From Mediterranea sp. (in: CFB group bacteria) (GTDB lineage: Bacteria; Bacteroidota; Bacteroidia; Bacteroidales; Bacteroidaceae), in NCBI GenBank assembly GCA_031262385.1, contig JAISHU010000036.1, forward strand, positions 1-51,016: DNA of 51,016 nt, read 5' to 3'. The position numbers were made by a program, and so were the translations under genes. Positions 8,910-17,300 of the stretch are shown here, piece by piece. The notes under the pieces were generated by a model that had not been told where the DNA came from, searched no databases, and saw only the letters and a list, made by a program, of their open reading frames with translations. Each line of letters begins with the position of its first letter. Positions within the stretch are counted from its first letter, which is position 1.

Positions 8910-9055
8910 AACTTGCCGGGGTTTCGCCTCAACGTGCGCTATAAATAAAATAACTTGCCGAGTTAACTGAATAACTCGGCAAGTTAGCACCGTAATTCGG
9001 CAGTTTATAAGGCTTTTCCCGGCATGTTATGAGTGTTAATCCGGCAAGATAAATG
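8910..9055. repeat. Family B 22-nt periodic array, copy 1
   Basis: Units built on CYCGGCAAGTTA recur at 22-nt spacing from about 8974 to 9055 (core words CTCGGCAAGTTA, TTCGGCAGTTTA, CCCGGCATGTTA, TCCGGCAAGATA). An opposite-facing copy gives an exact inverted repeat: TAACTTGCCGAGTTA at 8951-8965 and TAACTCGGCAAGTTA at 8972-8986, with a 6-nt loop. A longer array of the same family lies at 35295-35482 and ends with nearly the same unit. Confidence 0.8.
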
Positions 9056-9080
9056 GCTCCGCGCGTGCACGAATCGAATA

Positions 9081-9124
9081 AAAAAAAGCGAAGAACAAGG
9101 AATAGTTACTTCCCTGCTCTTCGC
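9081..9124 (-). terminator. Intrinsic terminator of the kduI-kduD-DUF4861 operon
   Basis: Bases 9088-9102 pair with 9110-9124 (13 of 15 positions; outer stem GCGAAGA/TCTTCGC). Read on the minus strand, a run of Ts corresponding to A81-A87 follows. It starts 30 bp past the stop of the DUF4861 gene. Confidence 0.85.
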
Positions 9125-9153
9125 TCTTTGTTTCTAAAAAGACCGTGTGTGGT

Positions 9154-10332
9154 CTACTGTACCGTCACCTTTAGCGGTTGGCGTATCTTAAGTGCATAAG
9201 CTGCCATGTATTCGTCCCAAGCTTGGGCGGTTTTTATGTCGGCTTTGCTCCAAGCGGAGCCCCAGTAGTACACATATTCACTGCCCGGCGTATAGTCGCT
9301 GACAGCCAACAGATGACCGTCGGCACCTCCGCGCAGTTGTTTCTTTTCTTGTTCGGAGAAGAGTTCGGTGCGTGCATCTTTCAACGGAGCCGGGAAAGCT
9401 GCACCTACAAAAATCTTACCATTATTGTTGTTGACGTTGTCCGTAGGATCTACATAAGTGATGTAGCCGTCGGTGACGTTAGCGGTAAGCGTTCCGTCGG
9501 GTTCGTGCAACACGATGCCGGTAACAACGGGCGTTGTCTCTTTGAGGTTGGCGTAGGTTACCACCGTCTTGTTGAGGTGCGAACCGGCGTCCAACGTAAT
9601 GAGGCGGGTTTCGGTCACCGTGGTATCACCTTTGATATCCATGGGATTGTACACCAGCTTCACGGTGAAGCGCAACGGACCGTTGTTCAGAATTTCGTAG
9701 TTCTTATAGCAGTAAGGATAGACAATCTGTCCGTCCACCACGAGTGCCGCAGTTCCGCCGCCCAACGTAGGACCTACCTTGTAGCAATCCAGTCCGTTGC
9801 CGTGGTCTACGTGGTACGAAATGCCGCGTTGCAGTTCGTCGGCATAGCGTGCTTCCACCACCGGTTGGGTCGTGTTGTACTTAGTCCACACATCGTAGCC
9901 GAAGGCACGTTCGCCGTTTTTCTGCAAAGCCGGTCCGTAGGTGCGGAAAGCCACCAAGTCGTTTTCCCACGCGATGTCGTCTACGCGTTCGGGGTAGTAC
10001 TTGCCGCAAGCTTTCACGTCGAACTCTTGAGGAACACCTTCTTTAATGGTGTAGAGTGCCGAGCCGGCAGCTTCCACGTTGGCAGGGAAGATAATCTTCT
10101 CGTCGTAGGTCAACTGGTAGGGCACTTGTCCGCCCTCTGCGTTCAGCACAACGATTTGCGCCGTGTCGGACAGTTTCAGTTTGGAAACGATGCTACTCAT
10201 CTCCACCTCCACCATCTCGTTGCTGCGTTCCATGGGTAAAGGATTGGCAACCGTGACGGCAACCGATTCTTTCGTTTGATTGCAAGAGATGCATGCCACT
10301 GCGGTGGCTGCTAAAAGAAAAAACTTCTTCAT
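9154..10332 (-). CDS. DUF4861 family lipoprotein of the kdu operon
   Basis: 392 residues. The N-terminal signal carries Cys14 and Cys17 (AVACISCN), either of which could be the lipidated residue. The rest matches the DUF4861 pattern: an N-terminal NPLPMERSNEMVEV segment, a central FGYDVWTKY and DCYKVGPTLGGGT, and a C-terminal YYWGSAWSKADI. Members usually sit in Bacteroidetes loci for uronate or pectin/glycosaminoglycan use. Here it is the third gene after kduI and kduD, 33 bp downstream of kduD. No enzymatic activity can be read from the sequence; a periplasmic carbohydrate-processing or binding role is inferred from location and neighbours. Confidence 0.75.
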   Translation of the reverse strand: MKKFFLLAATAVACISCNQTKESVAVTVANPLPMERSNEMVEVEMSSIVSKLKLSDTAQIVVLNAEGGQVPYQLTYDEKIIFPANVEAAGSALYTIKEGVPQEFDVKACGKYYPERVDDIAWENDLVAFRTYGPALQKNGERAFGYDVWTKYNTTQPVVEARYADELQRGISYHVDHGNGLDCYKVGPTLGGGTAALVVDGQIVYPYCYKNYEILNNGPLRFTVKLVYNPMDIKGDTTVTETRLITLDAGSHLNKTVVTYANLKETTPVVTGIVLHEPDGTLTANVTDGYITYVDPTDNVNNNNGKIFVGAAFPAPLKDARTELFSEQEKKQLRGGADGHLLAVSDYTPGSEYVYYWGSAWSKADIKTAQAWDEYMAAYALKIRQPLKVTVQ

Positions 10333-10365
10333 CCTTGTAGTTTGCTTATTGAATAATCTTTTTGT

Positions 10366-11157
10366 TTAGGGCTGCTTGCCGATGTAGGCAAGGATACCAC
10401 CGTCAACGTAGAGCACGTGTCCGTTTACAAAGTCCGAAGCATCCGAAGCAAGGAACACAGCCGGTCCCATCAGGTCGTCGGTAGTTCCCCAGCGTCCTGC
10501 CGGCGTCTTTGCTACGATAAAGGCATCGAAGGGATGACGCGAGCCGTCAGCCTGACGTTCGCGCAAGGGAGCAGTTTGAGGTGTGGCGATGTAGCCCGGA
10601 CCAATGCCGTTGCACTGGATGTTGTATTCGCCGTATTCCGAAGCGATGTTGCGGGTAAGCATCTTCAAGCCGCCTTTGGCTGCTGCATATGCCGACACGG
10701 TCTCGCGTCCCAGTTCGCTCATCATGGAGCAGATGTTGATAATCTTGCCGTGTCCTTTCTTCATCATAGAGGGAATCACCGCTTTCGAAACGATAAACGG
10801 ACCGTTGAGGTCGATGTCGATTACTTGGCGGAAGTCGGCTGCGCTCATCTCGTGCATGGGGGTGCGTTTGATGATGCCGGCATTGTTGACCAAGATGTCG
10901 ACAACGCCCACCTCGTTTTCTATCTGAGCTACCATGGCGTTTACTTGTGCTTCGTTGGTAACGTCGCACACATATCCTTTGGCATACACGCCTTCGGCTT
11001 TGTAGGCAGCTACACCTTTGTCTACCAAATCTTGATTGATGTCGTTGAATACAATTTTGGCACCCGCCTGTGCATATGCCGTAGCAATGGCAAATCCAAT
11101 GCCGTACGATGCACCGGTTACCAGTGCTACTTTACCTTCTAATGAAAAGTTTACCAT
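10366..11157 (-). CDS. kduD: SDR-family 2-dehydro-3-deoxy-D-gluconate 5-dehydrogenase (KduD-like)
   Basis: 263-residue short-chain dehydrogenase/reductase. The cofactor glycine motif TGASYGIG is at residues 14-21, NNAG at 91-94, Ser144 in NICSMM, and the catalytic pair Tyr157/Lys161 in YAAAK. In the uronate pathway KduD reduces 2,5-diketo-3-deoxygluconate, the product of KduI, to 2-keto-3-deoxygluconate. Bacteroides copies are often labelled gluconate 5-dehydrogenase, a closely related SDR activity. The position 21 bp after kduI favours the KduD role. Cytoplasmic. Confidence 0.85.
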   Translation of the reverse strand: MVNFSLEGKVALVTGASYGIGFAIATAYAQAGAKIVFNDINQDLVDKGVAAYKAEGVYAKGYVCDVTNEAQVNAMVAQIENEVGVVDILVNNAGIIKRTPMHEMSAADFRQVIDIDLNGPFIVSKAVIPSMMKKGHGKIINICSMMSELGRETVSAYAAAKGGLKMLTRNIASEYGEYNIQCNGIGPGYIATPQTAPLRERQADGSRHPFDAFIVAKTPAGRWGTTDDLMGPAVFLASDASDFVNGHVLYVDGGILAYIGKQP

Positions 11158-11178
11158 ATTGAAATATATTAAGTGTGA

Positions 11179-12021
11179 TTACTTTAAATCAGTGATTAAC
11201 GAGAAGTCTTGGTCGCCGTAGTCCAAGTTTTCGCCGCCCATACCCCAGATAAACGTATAGTTGTGTGTGGCGGCAGCCGAGTGGATAGACCATTCGGGCG
11301 AAAGCACGGCTTGGTCGCCCTTCATCCAGATGTGGCGGGTTTCGTCAATCTGTCCCATGAAGTGACACACGGCATGTTCTTCGGGTACTTCGAAATAGAA
11401 GTAAGCTTCCATGCGGCGACTGTGCACGTGGGCGGGCATCGTGTTCCACACGCTTCCCGGAGCCAGTTCGGTCATACCCATTTGCAGTTGACAAGTGGGC
11501 AACACTTGCGTAACAAGCATCTTATTGATGTTGCGGTGGTTAGAGCCTTCCAAGGTTCCCATCTCGGCTACCACGGCGTCGGCTTTGGTTACCTTTTTGT
11601 CGGGATAGTTGCGGTGCGCCGTAACCGAGTTGAAGTAGAACTTCGCCGGGCGGTCGGCATCTTTGCTTTCGAACGTCACCGTGCGGTCGCCCGAGCCAAG
11701 GTAAAGAGCCTCTTTGTAATCGAGTTCGAATGTCGTATCGCCTACCTTTACCACGCCGGCACCGCCTACGTTGTAGATACCCATTTCGCGACGGGTAAGG
11801 AAGTAAGGAGCTTTCAACGGGTCGATAGCTTCCAGTGTCAGCACTTCGCCCACCGGCATAGCTCCGCCTACCACCATGCGGTCGTACATGGAATATACCA
11901 TATTGACTTCATTGGGTGAGAATACTTTCTCTATAAGGAAGTCGCGACGAATGCGCTTGGTATCGTAGCTTTTGGCATCTTCGGGATGAGCAGCATACCT
12001 GATTTCGTAATTTGTTTTCAT
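11179..12021 (-). CDS. kduI: 5-dehydro-4-deoxy-D-glucuronate isomerase
   Basis: 280 residues, the usual KduI length. It isomerises 4-deoxy-L-threo-5-hexosulose uronate, the breakdown product of unsaturated uronides, to 3-deoxy-D-glycero-2,5-hexodiulosonate. The cupin zinc ligands are visible as His198 and His200 in PAHVHSRRME, Glu205, and His247 in SIHSAA. Start at ATG 12021: an in-frame ATG at 12081 lies at the predicted transcription start and would add 20 unrelated residues. First gene of a three-gene operon with kduD and the DUF4861 lipoprotein, driven by the TAnnTTTG element at 12086-12093. Confidence 0.93.
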   Translation of the reverse strand: MKTNYEIRYAAHPEDAKSYDTKRIRRDFLIEKVFSPNEVNMVYSMYDRMVVGGAMPVGEVLTLEAIDPLKAPYFLTRREMGIYNVGGAGVVKVGDTTFELDYKEALYLGSGDRTVTFESKDADRPAKFYFNSVTAHRNYPDKKVTKADAVVAEMGTLEGSNHRNINKMLVTQVLPTCQLQMGMTELAPGSVWNTMPAHVHSRRMEAYFYFEVPEEHAVCHFMGQIDETRHIWMKGDQAVLSPEWSIHSAAATHNYTFIWGMGGENLDYGDQDFSLITDLK

Positions 12022-12085
12022 TATTGCTATGATTTTAATTAAGTAATAAGTCCGTAAAAAACACGTACCGTTTGCGTACACGGTG

Positions 12086-12093
12086 CAAAAGTA
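12086..12093 (-). promoter_or_regulatory. Promoter (-7 element) for kduI operon
   Basis: On the minus strand the sequence reads TACTTTTG, matching TAnnTTTG, about 65 bp before the kduI ATG. The 5' leader contains GTACCGTTTGCGTAC (plus-strand 12065-12079), a short interrupted palindrome near the expected start site that could be an operator. Confidence 0.65.
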
Positions 12094-12180
12094 GGAAAAG
12101 AAAATGTCAAAAGGATGTATTTAAGGCATTTTATCGAATAAAAACATAATACCACGCCTAAACAACCTAATTAAAAAGTT

Positions 12181-12188
12181 TACCTTTG
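12181..12188 (+). promoter_or_regulatory. Promoter remnant ahead of the broken cysK
   Basis: TACCTTTG matches the Bacteroidota -7 element, 31 bp before the original cysK ATG at 12220. It probably belonged to the once intact gene and may still be active. Confidence 0.6.
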
Positions 12189-12219
12189 CTACCATAATCT
12201 ACAAATAAAAAGACAACGT

Positions 12220-12583
12220 ATGGAAAAAGATTGCACGAAAACTTACCGATTTAATAGGTAACACTCCCTTACTGGAGACAGCGAATTATAATCAAAAACA
12301 TCATTTGGCAGTTCGACTGGTTGCCAAGCTTGAGTATTTTAATCCTGCCGGAAGCGTAAAAGACCGCGTGGCAATGGCAATCGATGCACTGCGTACCGGA
12401 CGCGAACTGGCGAAACAAGAAGGTTTGTTGGTTGGTATCTCGTCGGGAGCGGCAGCGTGGGCAGCCACACAAGTGGCACAACGTCCGGAGAATGCAGGAA
12501 AAACCATCGTCATGTTGCTCCCCGATACCGGTGAGCGTTATCTGTCTACACTACTTTACGCATTCGAAGACTATCCGTTATAG
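12220..12583 (+). pseudogene. cysK: Cysteine synthase A, frameshifted and internally deleted
   Basis: The reading frame from 12230 gives the CysK N-terminus ([16 protein letters not shown], then [15 protein letters not shown], with the PLP-lysine motif intact). It jumps at about 12390 straight into the C-terminus ([19 protein letters not shown], then PENAGKTIV and [11 protein letters not shown]). Roughly 190-200 codons of the middle of a normal ~310-residue enzyme are missing. In addition the original ATG at 12220 is one base out of frame, because the A-run at 12224-12228 appears to have gained one A (ATG GAA AAA GAT instead of ATG GAA AAG ATT). Two independent lesions make a working O-acetylserine sulfhydrylase impossible here; a second copy elsewhere is expected. 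Confidence 0.9.
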
Positions 12584-12636
12584 CTGTTTATTTTCAATTT
12601 TATGGCTTTTTTATACACCTTTGTCAAGAAATGTGT

Positions 12637-12644
12637 TACTTTTG
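12637..12644 (+). promoter_or_regulatory. Promoter (-7 element) for the BadF-type kinase gene
   Basis: TACTTTTG matches TAnnTTTG, 23 bp before the ATG at 12668. A TTTG at 12620-12623 lies upstream, though somewhat close for the usual -33 element. Confidence 0.6.
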
Positions 12645-12667
12645 CGGCGTAAGTAAAACAACCTGGC

Positions 12668-13504
12668 ATGGAGTTAATAGTAGAAAGCAGTTCTGCGCGA
12701 ACTGAATGGGTATTGACAGAAAAGGGGGTACCGGCGGATCATGCATTTTCCGAAGGGATTAACCCCTTTCTTCAAACTCGTAGAGAAATAAGCAGAAGTG
12801 TGCGCCTGAATCTACCCGATACGTTTTTCAAACGAAAGCTCAAAAAGGTATATTTCTATGGGATAGGCTGCACAATAGATAGCAAAAAAGAGATGGTGGA
12901 ATCTTCGTTGATAGCCCAATTCAAGTCGCGTGTGGAAGTAGAAAGCGATTTGCTGGGAGCTTCCCGCGGATTGTTCGGCAATAAGCCGGGAATCGTTTGC
13001 ATTATCGGGTCGGACTCCAGTTCTTGCTTTTACGACGGTACCCACATAGCAAAGAATGTTCTTTCGGGAGGATATGTGCTGGATGGCGAAGGCGGCGGTT
13101 CCATGCTCGGAAAGTTATTCTTGTCGGATGTGCTGAAAGAGTTGGCACCCGCAGAGATTATGGAAGCCTTCTACGACAAGTTCCGCATCATCCCCGCGAA
13201 CATTTTGGAATCAGTTTATCACCTTCCGAACCCCAGCCGTTTCTTGGGAACGGTAGCCTATTTCTTGGCGGAATATACCGACAACGAGTATGTACACAAT
13301 TTAATCGCGGGCAACTTCCGTCGTTTCTTCGAACGAAACATCATGCAATACGACTATCACAGTTACCCCATTCGCGTGATAGGTTCGCTGGCTTTCGACT
13401 GTTCTTCGATATTAACCGATACCGTCGAAAAGCTCGGCATCAGCATCAGTAAAATTCAGGCAACCTCCATGAAAGGGCTGATTAAGTATCACGCCGCATA
13501 CTAA
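12668..13504 (+). CDS. BadF/BadG/BcrA-type ATPase, N-acetylglucosamine kinase-like, with altered phosphate loop
   Basis: 278 residues, the length of the single-domain BadF/BadG family proteins of Bacteroidetes that are often annotated as ATPase or N-acetylglucosamine kinase. The ASKHA fold is recognisable: N-terminal IVESSSARTEWVL, the linker SEGINPFLQT, DLLGASRGLFG..PGIVCIIGSDSSSC, GYVLDGEGGG, and the final MKGLIKYH. The first phosphate motif, normally DSGSTKTDW, reads ESSSARTEW (Asp to Glu, Gly lost, Lys to Arg). GTGSNS is changed to GSDSSS, so ATP binding or kinase activity may be reduced or lost. The stop overlaps the convergent queH stop by 23 bp. Substrate unknown. Confidence 0.75.
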   Translation: MELIVESSSARTEWVLTEKGVPADHAFSEGINPFLQTRREISRSVRLNLPDTFFKRKLKKVYFYGIGCTIDSKKEMVESSLIAQFKSRVEVESDLLGASRGLFGNKPGIVCIIGSDSSSCFYDGTHIAKNVLSGGYVLDGEGGGSMLGKLFLSDVLKELAPAEIMEAFYDKFRIIPANILESVYHLPNPSRFLGTVAYFLAEYTDNEYVHNLIAGNFRRFFERNIMQYDYHSYPIRVIGSLAFDCSSILTDTVEKLGISISKIQATSMKGLIKYHAAY

Positions 13505-14054
13505 ATTCGCATCCGCAATAGAGTTGATTATAGAACTGATGGGCTTTAATCAGCTCGTTGCGGCGTTCTTGTAATCCGCCTCGCCGCCAATTTTGTTCCC
13601 AGTAGAAAGTGCCCGGATAACATGCCGCCGCCTGTCTGCCGGCACGGGTGATTTGTTCCAAGTTCTTCCAACGCGACGATGCCAACGTCGTTGTAAAAAG
13701 CGTAAAGCCATTTTCGGAAGCATAGCGTGCCGTTTCGGTGAGACGGTGTACAAAGCAACGTATGCAGCGCCCCGCCCGTTCGGGTTCGTCCTCCAGTCCG
13801 TACATGATTTGGCGCCATGCGTCGTAGTCGTAATCGGCATCTATAAACTCCAGATTAAGGTCGCGCGCATAGCGGATAGCCTCCAACTTGCGGTGCAAGT
13901 ATTCGTCGCGCGGATAGATGTTGGGGTTATAATAATATATGGTGGGTTGGATGTCGTTGGCAAGCAGACATTCAATGATAGCAGACGAGCAAGGTGCACA
14001 GCACGAATGAAGCAATACTTTTTGTTCGCCGTGCGGCGTTTGAAGGTTCAACAT
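13482..14054 (-). CDS. queH: Epoxyqueuosine reductase QueH
   Basis: 190 residues of the DUF208/QueH family, which reduces epoxyqueuosine to queuosine at the wobble base of GUN tRNAs and replaces QueG in many bacteria. The metal-cluster cysteines are all present: Cys18, Cys19 and Cys22 in SCCAPC, Cys97 and Cys100 in RCIRC, and Cys180 and Cys182 in YCGCEFS. The start at 14054 gives a normal family N-terminus (KVLLHSCCAPC). Encoded convergently with the BadF-type gene, with overlapping 3' ends. The upstream minus-strand sequence has TAATTTAG, one base off the -7 consensus. Confidence 0.92.
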   Translation of the reverse strand: MLNLQTPHGEQKVLLHSCCAPCSSAIIECLLANDIQPTIYYYNPNIYPRDEYLHRKLEAIRYARDLNLEFIDADYDYDAWRQIMYGLEDEPERAGRCIRCFVHRLTETARYASENGFTLFTTTLASSRWKNLEQITRAGRQAAACYPGTFYWEQNWRRGGLQERRNELIKAHQFYNQLYCGCEFSMRRDT

Positions 14055-14201
14055 AATAAACAGGCTTTTGTGCCTCTAAATTAGATATAAAAGTTGCTAT
14101 ATCAATAATAAATTGGTAAAAAAGAGTTTTTTTTAAACGAAATGGTAATTTTTATCGTTTTTTATTTTGCTATCAATGAAACTTTCCATTCCTTTGCAGA
14201 T

Positions 14202-14333
14202 GAAATTTAGACGGTTAATACTCACTAATTAGCCCGAAAATTTCATTTTGTTGTGTTTCATGGAAAGACGGGAGAGCTCGTCGAAAATAGTTTAATTAAG
14301 TTAGAAAAGGGTCGCAGTGATGCGACCCATTTT
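14202..14333 (+). ncRNA. Candidate small RNA with promoter, 5' stem and terminator
   Basis: A TTTG at 14166-14169 and TTCCTTTG at 14189-14196 (one base from TAnnTTTG) have promoter-like spacing. The expected transcript starts near 14202. ATGAAATTT at 14200-14208 can pair exactly with AAATTTCAT near 14238-14247. GACG and CGTC near 14267-14282 form a second small stem. The hairpin at 14309-14328 then ends it. No protein frame of any length is present. Proposed only from promoter, structure and terminator in a 291-bp gap. Confidence 0.4.
14305..14332. terminator. Bidirectional terminator, also serving putA
   Basis: GGGTCGC (14309-14315) pairs perfectly with GCGACCC (14322-14328) around a 6-nt loop, flanked by AAAA on the left and ATTTT on the right. 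It lies 14 bp past the putA stop on the minus strand and would also end a plus-strand small transcript. Confidence 0.85.
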
Positions 14334-14345
14334 CGTTACAGTTTC

Positions 14346-17300
14346 TTATTCTACCGGCGGGACATCCGAGATGCTGCCATAGCGATGATACTCAAACGAG
14401 ATGCTCTGTTCCTTGATGTAGTGAATCAGTTCCACCCGTCCGTTGCTCACCGGTTTTGCCGTAGCGATATACTTGTCGACCCGTGCCGCAGCTTCGTACA
14501 TCTGCATGGGGATGTCGGCACGACAAGTGCGGATGCGCTCGTACAAAGGCAGCGACGTCAAGAAGTCGTCGAACGTCTCTTTTTTCAGCGTGCGGCAACC
14601 GTAAGATTTTAGTTCCGCCGTGCGGTCGTCGTCGGGAGCGAAGCTGACGGTCAGCGGTGTTTTGCACAACTCGGCAGCGAAAACCACCCTTTGAATCTCT
14701 TCGCCGCTGTCGCCCGGGAAGAGGCGCAGCACCATATTTTTCAGCGGCAAGTAGCGGAAAGCATTTTGTTCGCCGTGCAGTTGGTTCCAGTCGTGTGCAC
14801 GCCCAAACTCCTCTTTGTAAGCCTGTTTGTAGCTCGTCTTGAAATCGACGTTGCTGTTACCTTTGTCCACGATATTCACAAAGCAAGTGCAATAGTTGGG
14901 GCCACCCGCCTTGATGCCGCCGCCGAAAGCCGACAGCTTCATGCCGCCAAACGGTTGACGGTTCACGATGGCACCCGTTATACCTCTATTAATATAGAGA
15001 TTTCCTGCCATTACCGAGTTTTTCCACAATACTTGTTCTCTTTCGTCCAAACTTTGCAAGCCCGACGTCAGTCCGTAATCCAGTCCGTTCACCAAGTCAA
15101 TGCCCTCTTGCAGGTTCTCTATACATGCCACGCTGAGCATCGGTCCGAAGAGTTCGGTGCGGAAGGTAAAGTTGCGAGGTTTCACGCCCCATTTCACGGT
15201 AGGTGCCAGCACATACTTCTTCTTATCGAGGAAATGCGGTTCTATCAGCCACGACTCGCCCTCTTCCAGCGTTAAGCCTTGCAGCAGTTTGTCGTTTTGG
15301 TTGGTAATCATAGGACCTACCACGTTGCCGGCATCCCACACACTGCCCACCTTCATGCTGGTAGCTGCATCTTTGAGCTTCTCTTGGAAGTTGGGGTCTT
15401 CGTACACCGAGCGTTCCACGAGCAGCAGCGAACAAGCCGAGCATTTCTGTCCCGCATTGCCGAAAGCCGACGTAACGATATTGAGGATGGCGTGGTCGCG
15501 GTCGCCCGATGCGGTAAGGATGATGACATTCTTTCCGCCGGTTTCTGCCGACAAGGGTGTTGCCGGGTTACCGCGTGCGATGTTTTGCGCCGTATCGGTA
15601 CCACCCGTTAAGATGATATGCTTAATGGCAGGTGCGGTAGTGAGCACTTTCAGCGCTTCGCGGTCGGTGATAATCACCTGCAACGCCTCTTTGGGTACGC
15701 CCGCTTCCCAGAAAGCTTGGGCAAAGAGTCGTGCTACGGGAGCAGCCACCGTTGCGGGTTTCAGGATGACGGTGTTACCGCCCGCCAATCCCGCCACAAT
15801 GCCGCCAATGGGTATGGCGCACGGGAAGTTCCACGGCGAAATAACCAAGACAGTGCCTTTGGGCGTGATGTCCACATCGGGCATTGCCGCAAATTTCTTC
15901 ATTGCCGTGGTGTAGAAGCGGGCATAGTCCACTCCTTCGGACACCTCTACGTCGCCTTCGACAACGGTTTTACCCGTTACGGCGCACATACATCCTATGA
16001 GGTCGCCACGCATATCCGACAGGCGGTTGGCGGCTTCGTACATAATCTTGTGTCGTTCTTCGAGCGTGGTGTTGCGCCAGCCTGCGGGGTCTTTCTCGGC
16101 AATATCGATGATTTGTTTCACCTGTTCGGAGTTGGCTTGCGACATTTCGCACACTGTTACTTCGTCGTCTTGGCAACGGTCGAAATACTTGGCGCGTTTC
16201 TCGCACACCACCTCTTCCTTACCTATTTGCAGCGGGATAATTTCGGGAGTGTCGGCAGCCGACTTCTTCCACTTGGCAAAGATGTTGCGCACCCACTCTT
16301 GGTTCCACGCCAAGTCGAAGTCCGTGTCGGGTTCGTTCTTCATCACGTCCGATGCCGGTACCGGCGTATAAGGTTTCAGTCGGTTTTGCGTACGGGTAGG
16401 TGTTTGCGACACCTGCTCCTTCATGCGGTAAGCATCTTCGAACTGTTTTTGCAGAAAGTGCCACGTGTCTGTGTCCGGTTTGAGGTTGAACGAGTGTGTC
16501 AGGAAGTTATCGGGTGCGGTGTTTTCGTCCATGCGTCGCACCAGATAAGACACGGCATTGAGAAAATGTTCGTTTTTCACCACCGGCGCATACAGAATGA
16601 CGTGGTTGCCCAGTTGCGACTGCGCACGCCACACGTGGTCTGCCATACCCTCCAGCATTTCGAAAGTCATCCACTTGCCGCTGCCCAGCTTTTGACTCAG
16701 CAGGTAGGCGTACGAAATGGTGAAGAGGTTGTGCGAAGCTACGCCGATGTGCAATACTTTGGCGTTCTCGGGTTGCAAGGCACGGTCAAGGATGTGCAGG
16801 TAGTTGGCATCCACTTCGGTTTTGCTCGGCAAGATAGGGTTCGGCCAGCCGCGCAGCGACGACACCACCGTTTCCATTTCCAAGTTGGCACCTTTTACCA
16901 GACGCATCTTAATGGGAGCGCCTCCTGCCGCCACACGTTCGCGTGCGAAATCCAGCAGTTCCGTTTGTAAACCATACGCATCGGGCAGATAAGCTTGTAC
17001 CACGATACCGGCAGTATAGTTTTTAAACTGAGGTTTACTCAATGTAGCCTTGAACACTCGTAGCGTGAGGTGAGCATCCTTGTACTCTTCCATGTCGAGG
17101 TTGACGAACTTGGTATGTTTCTCGCCTTTCGCATCGATGTAAGGGAAGTCGATAGCCTTTTGGTAGAGTTCCGTCATACGACGTATCAGTTCGGGATAGC
17201 TCTCTTCGTAGTTGAGTGCATGCGTCTGTGCATAGATACCCGAAATCTTTACGGAGATATAGTTGATGTCGGGTGCTTCGAGTGCTTCCAGATAGTGGTG

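Noticed and set aside
8775-8990. 71-codon minus-strand frame upstream of the fimbrial operon
   Set aside because: It runs through the repeat array and has no recognisable domain or promoter.
12269-12513. Minus-strand frames across the cysK remnant
   Set aside because: They are antisense to recognisable CysK sequence and show no domain.
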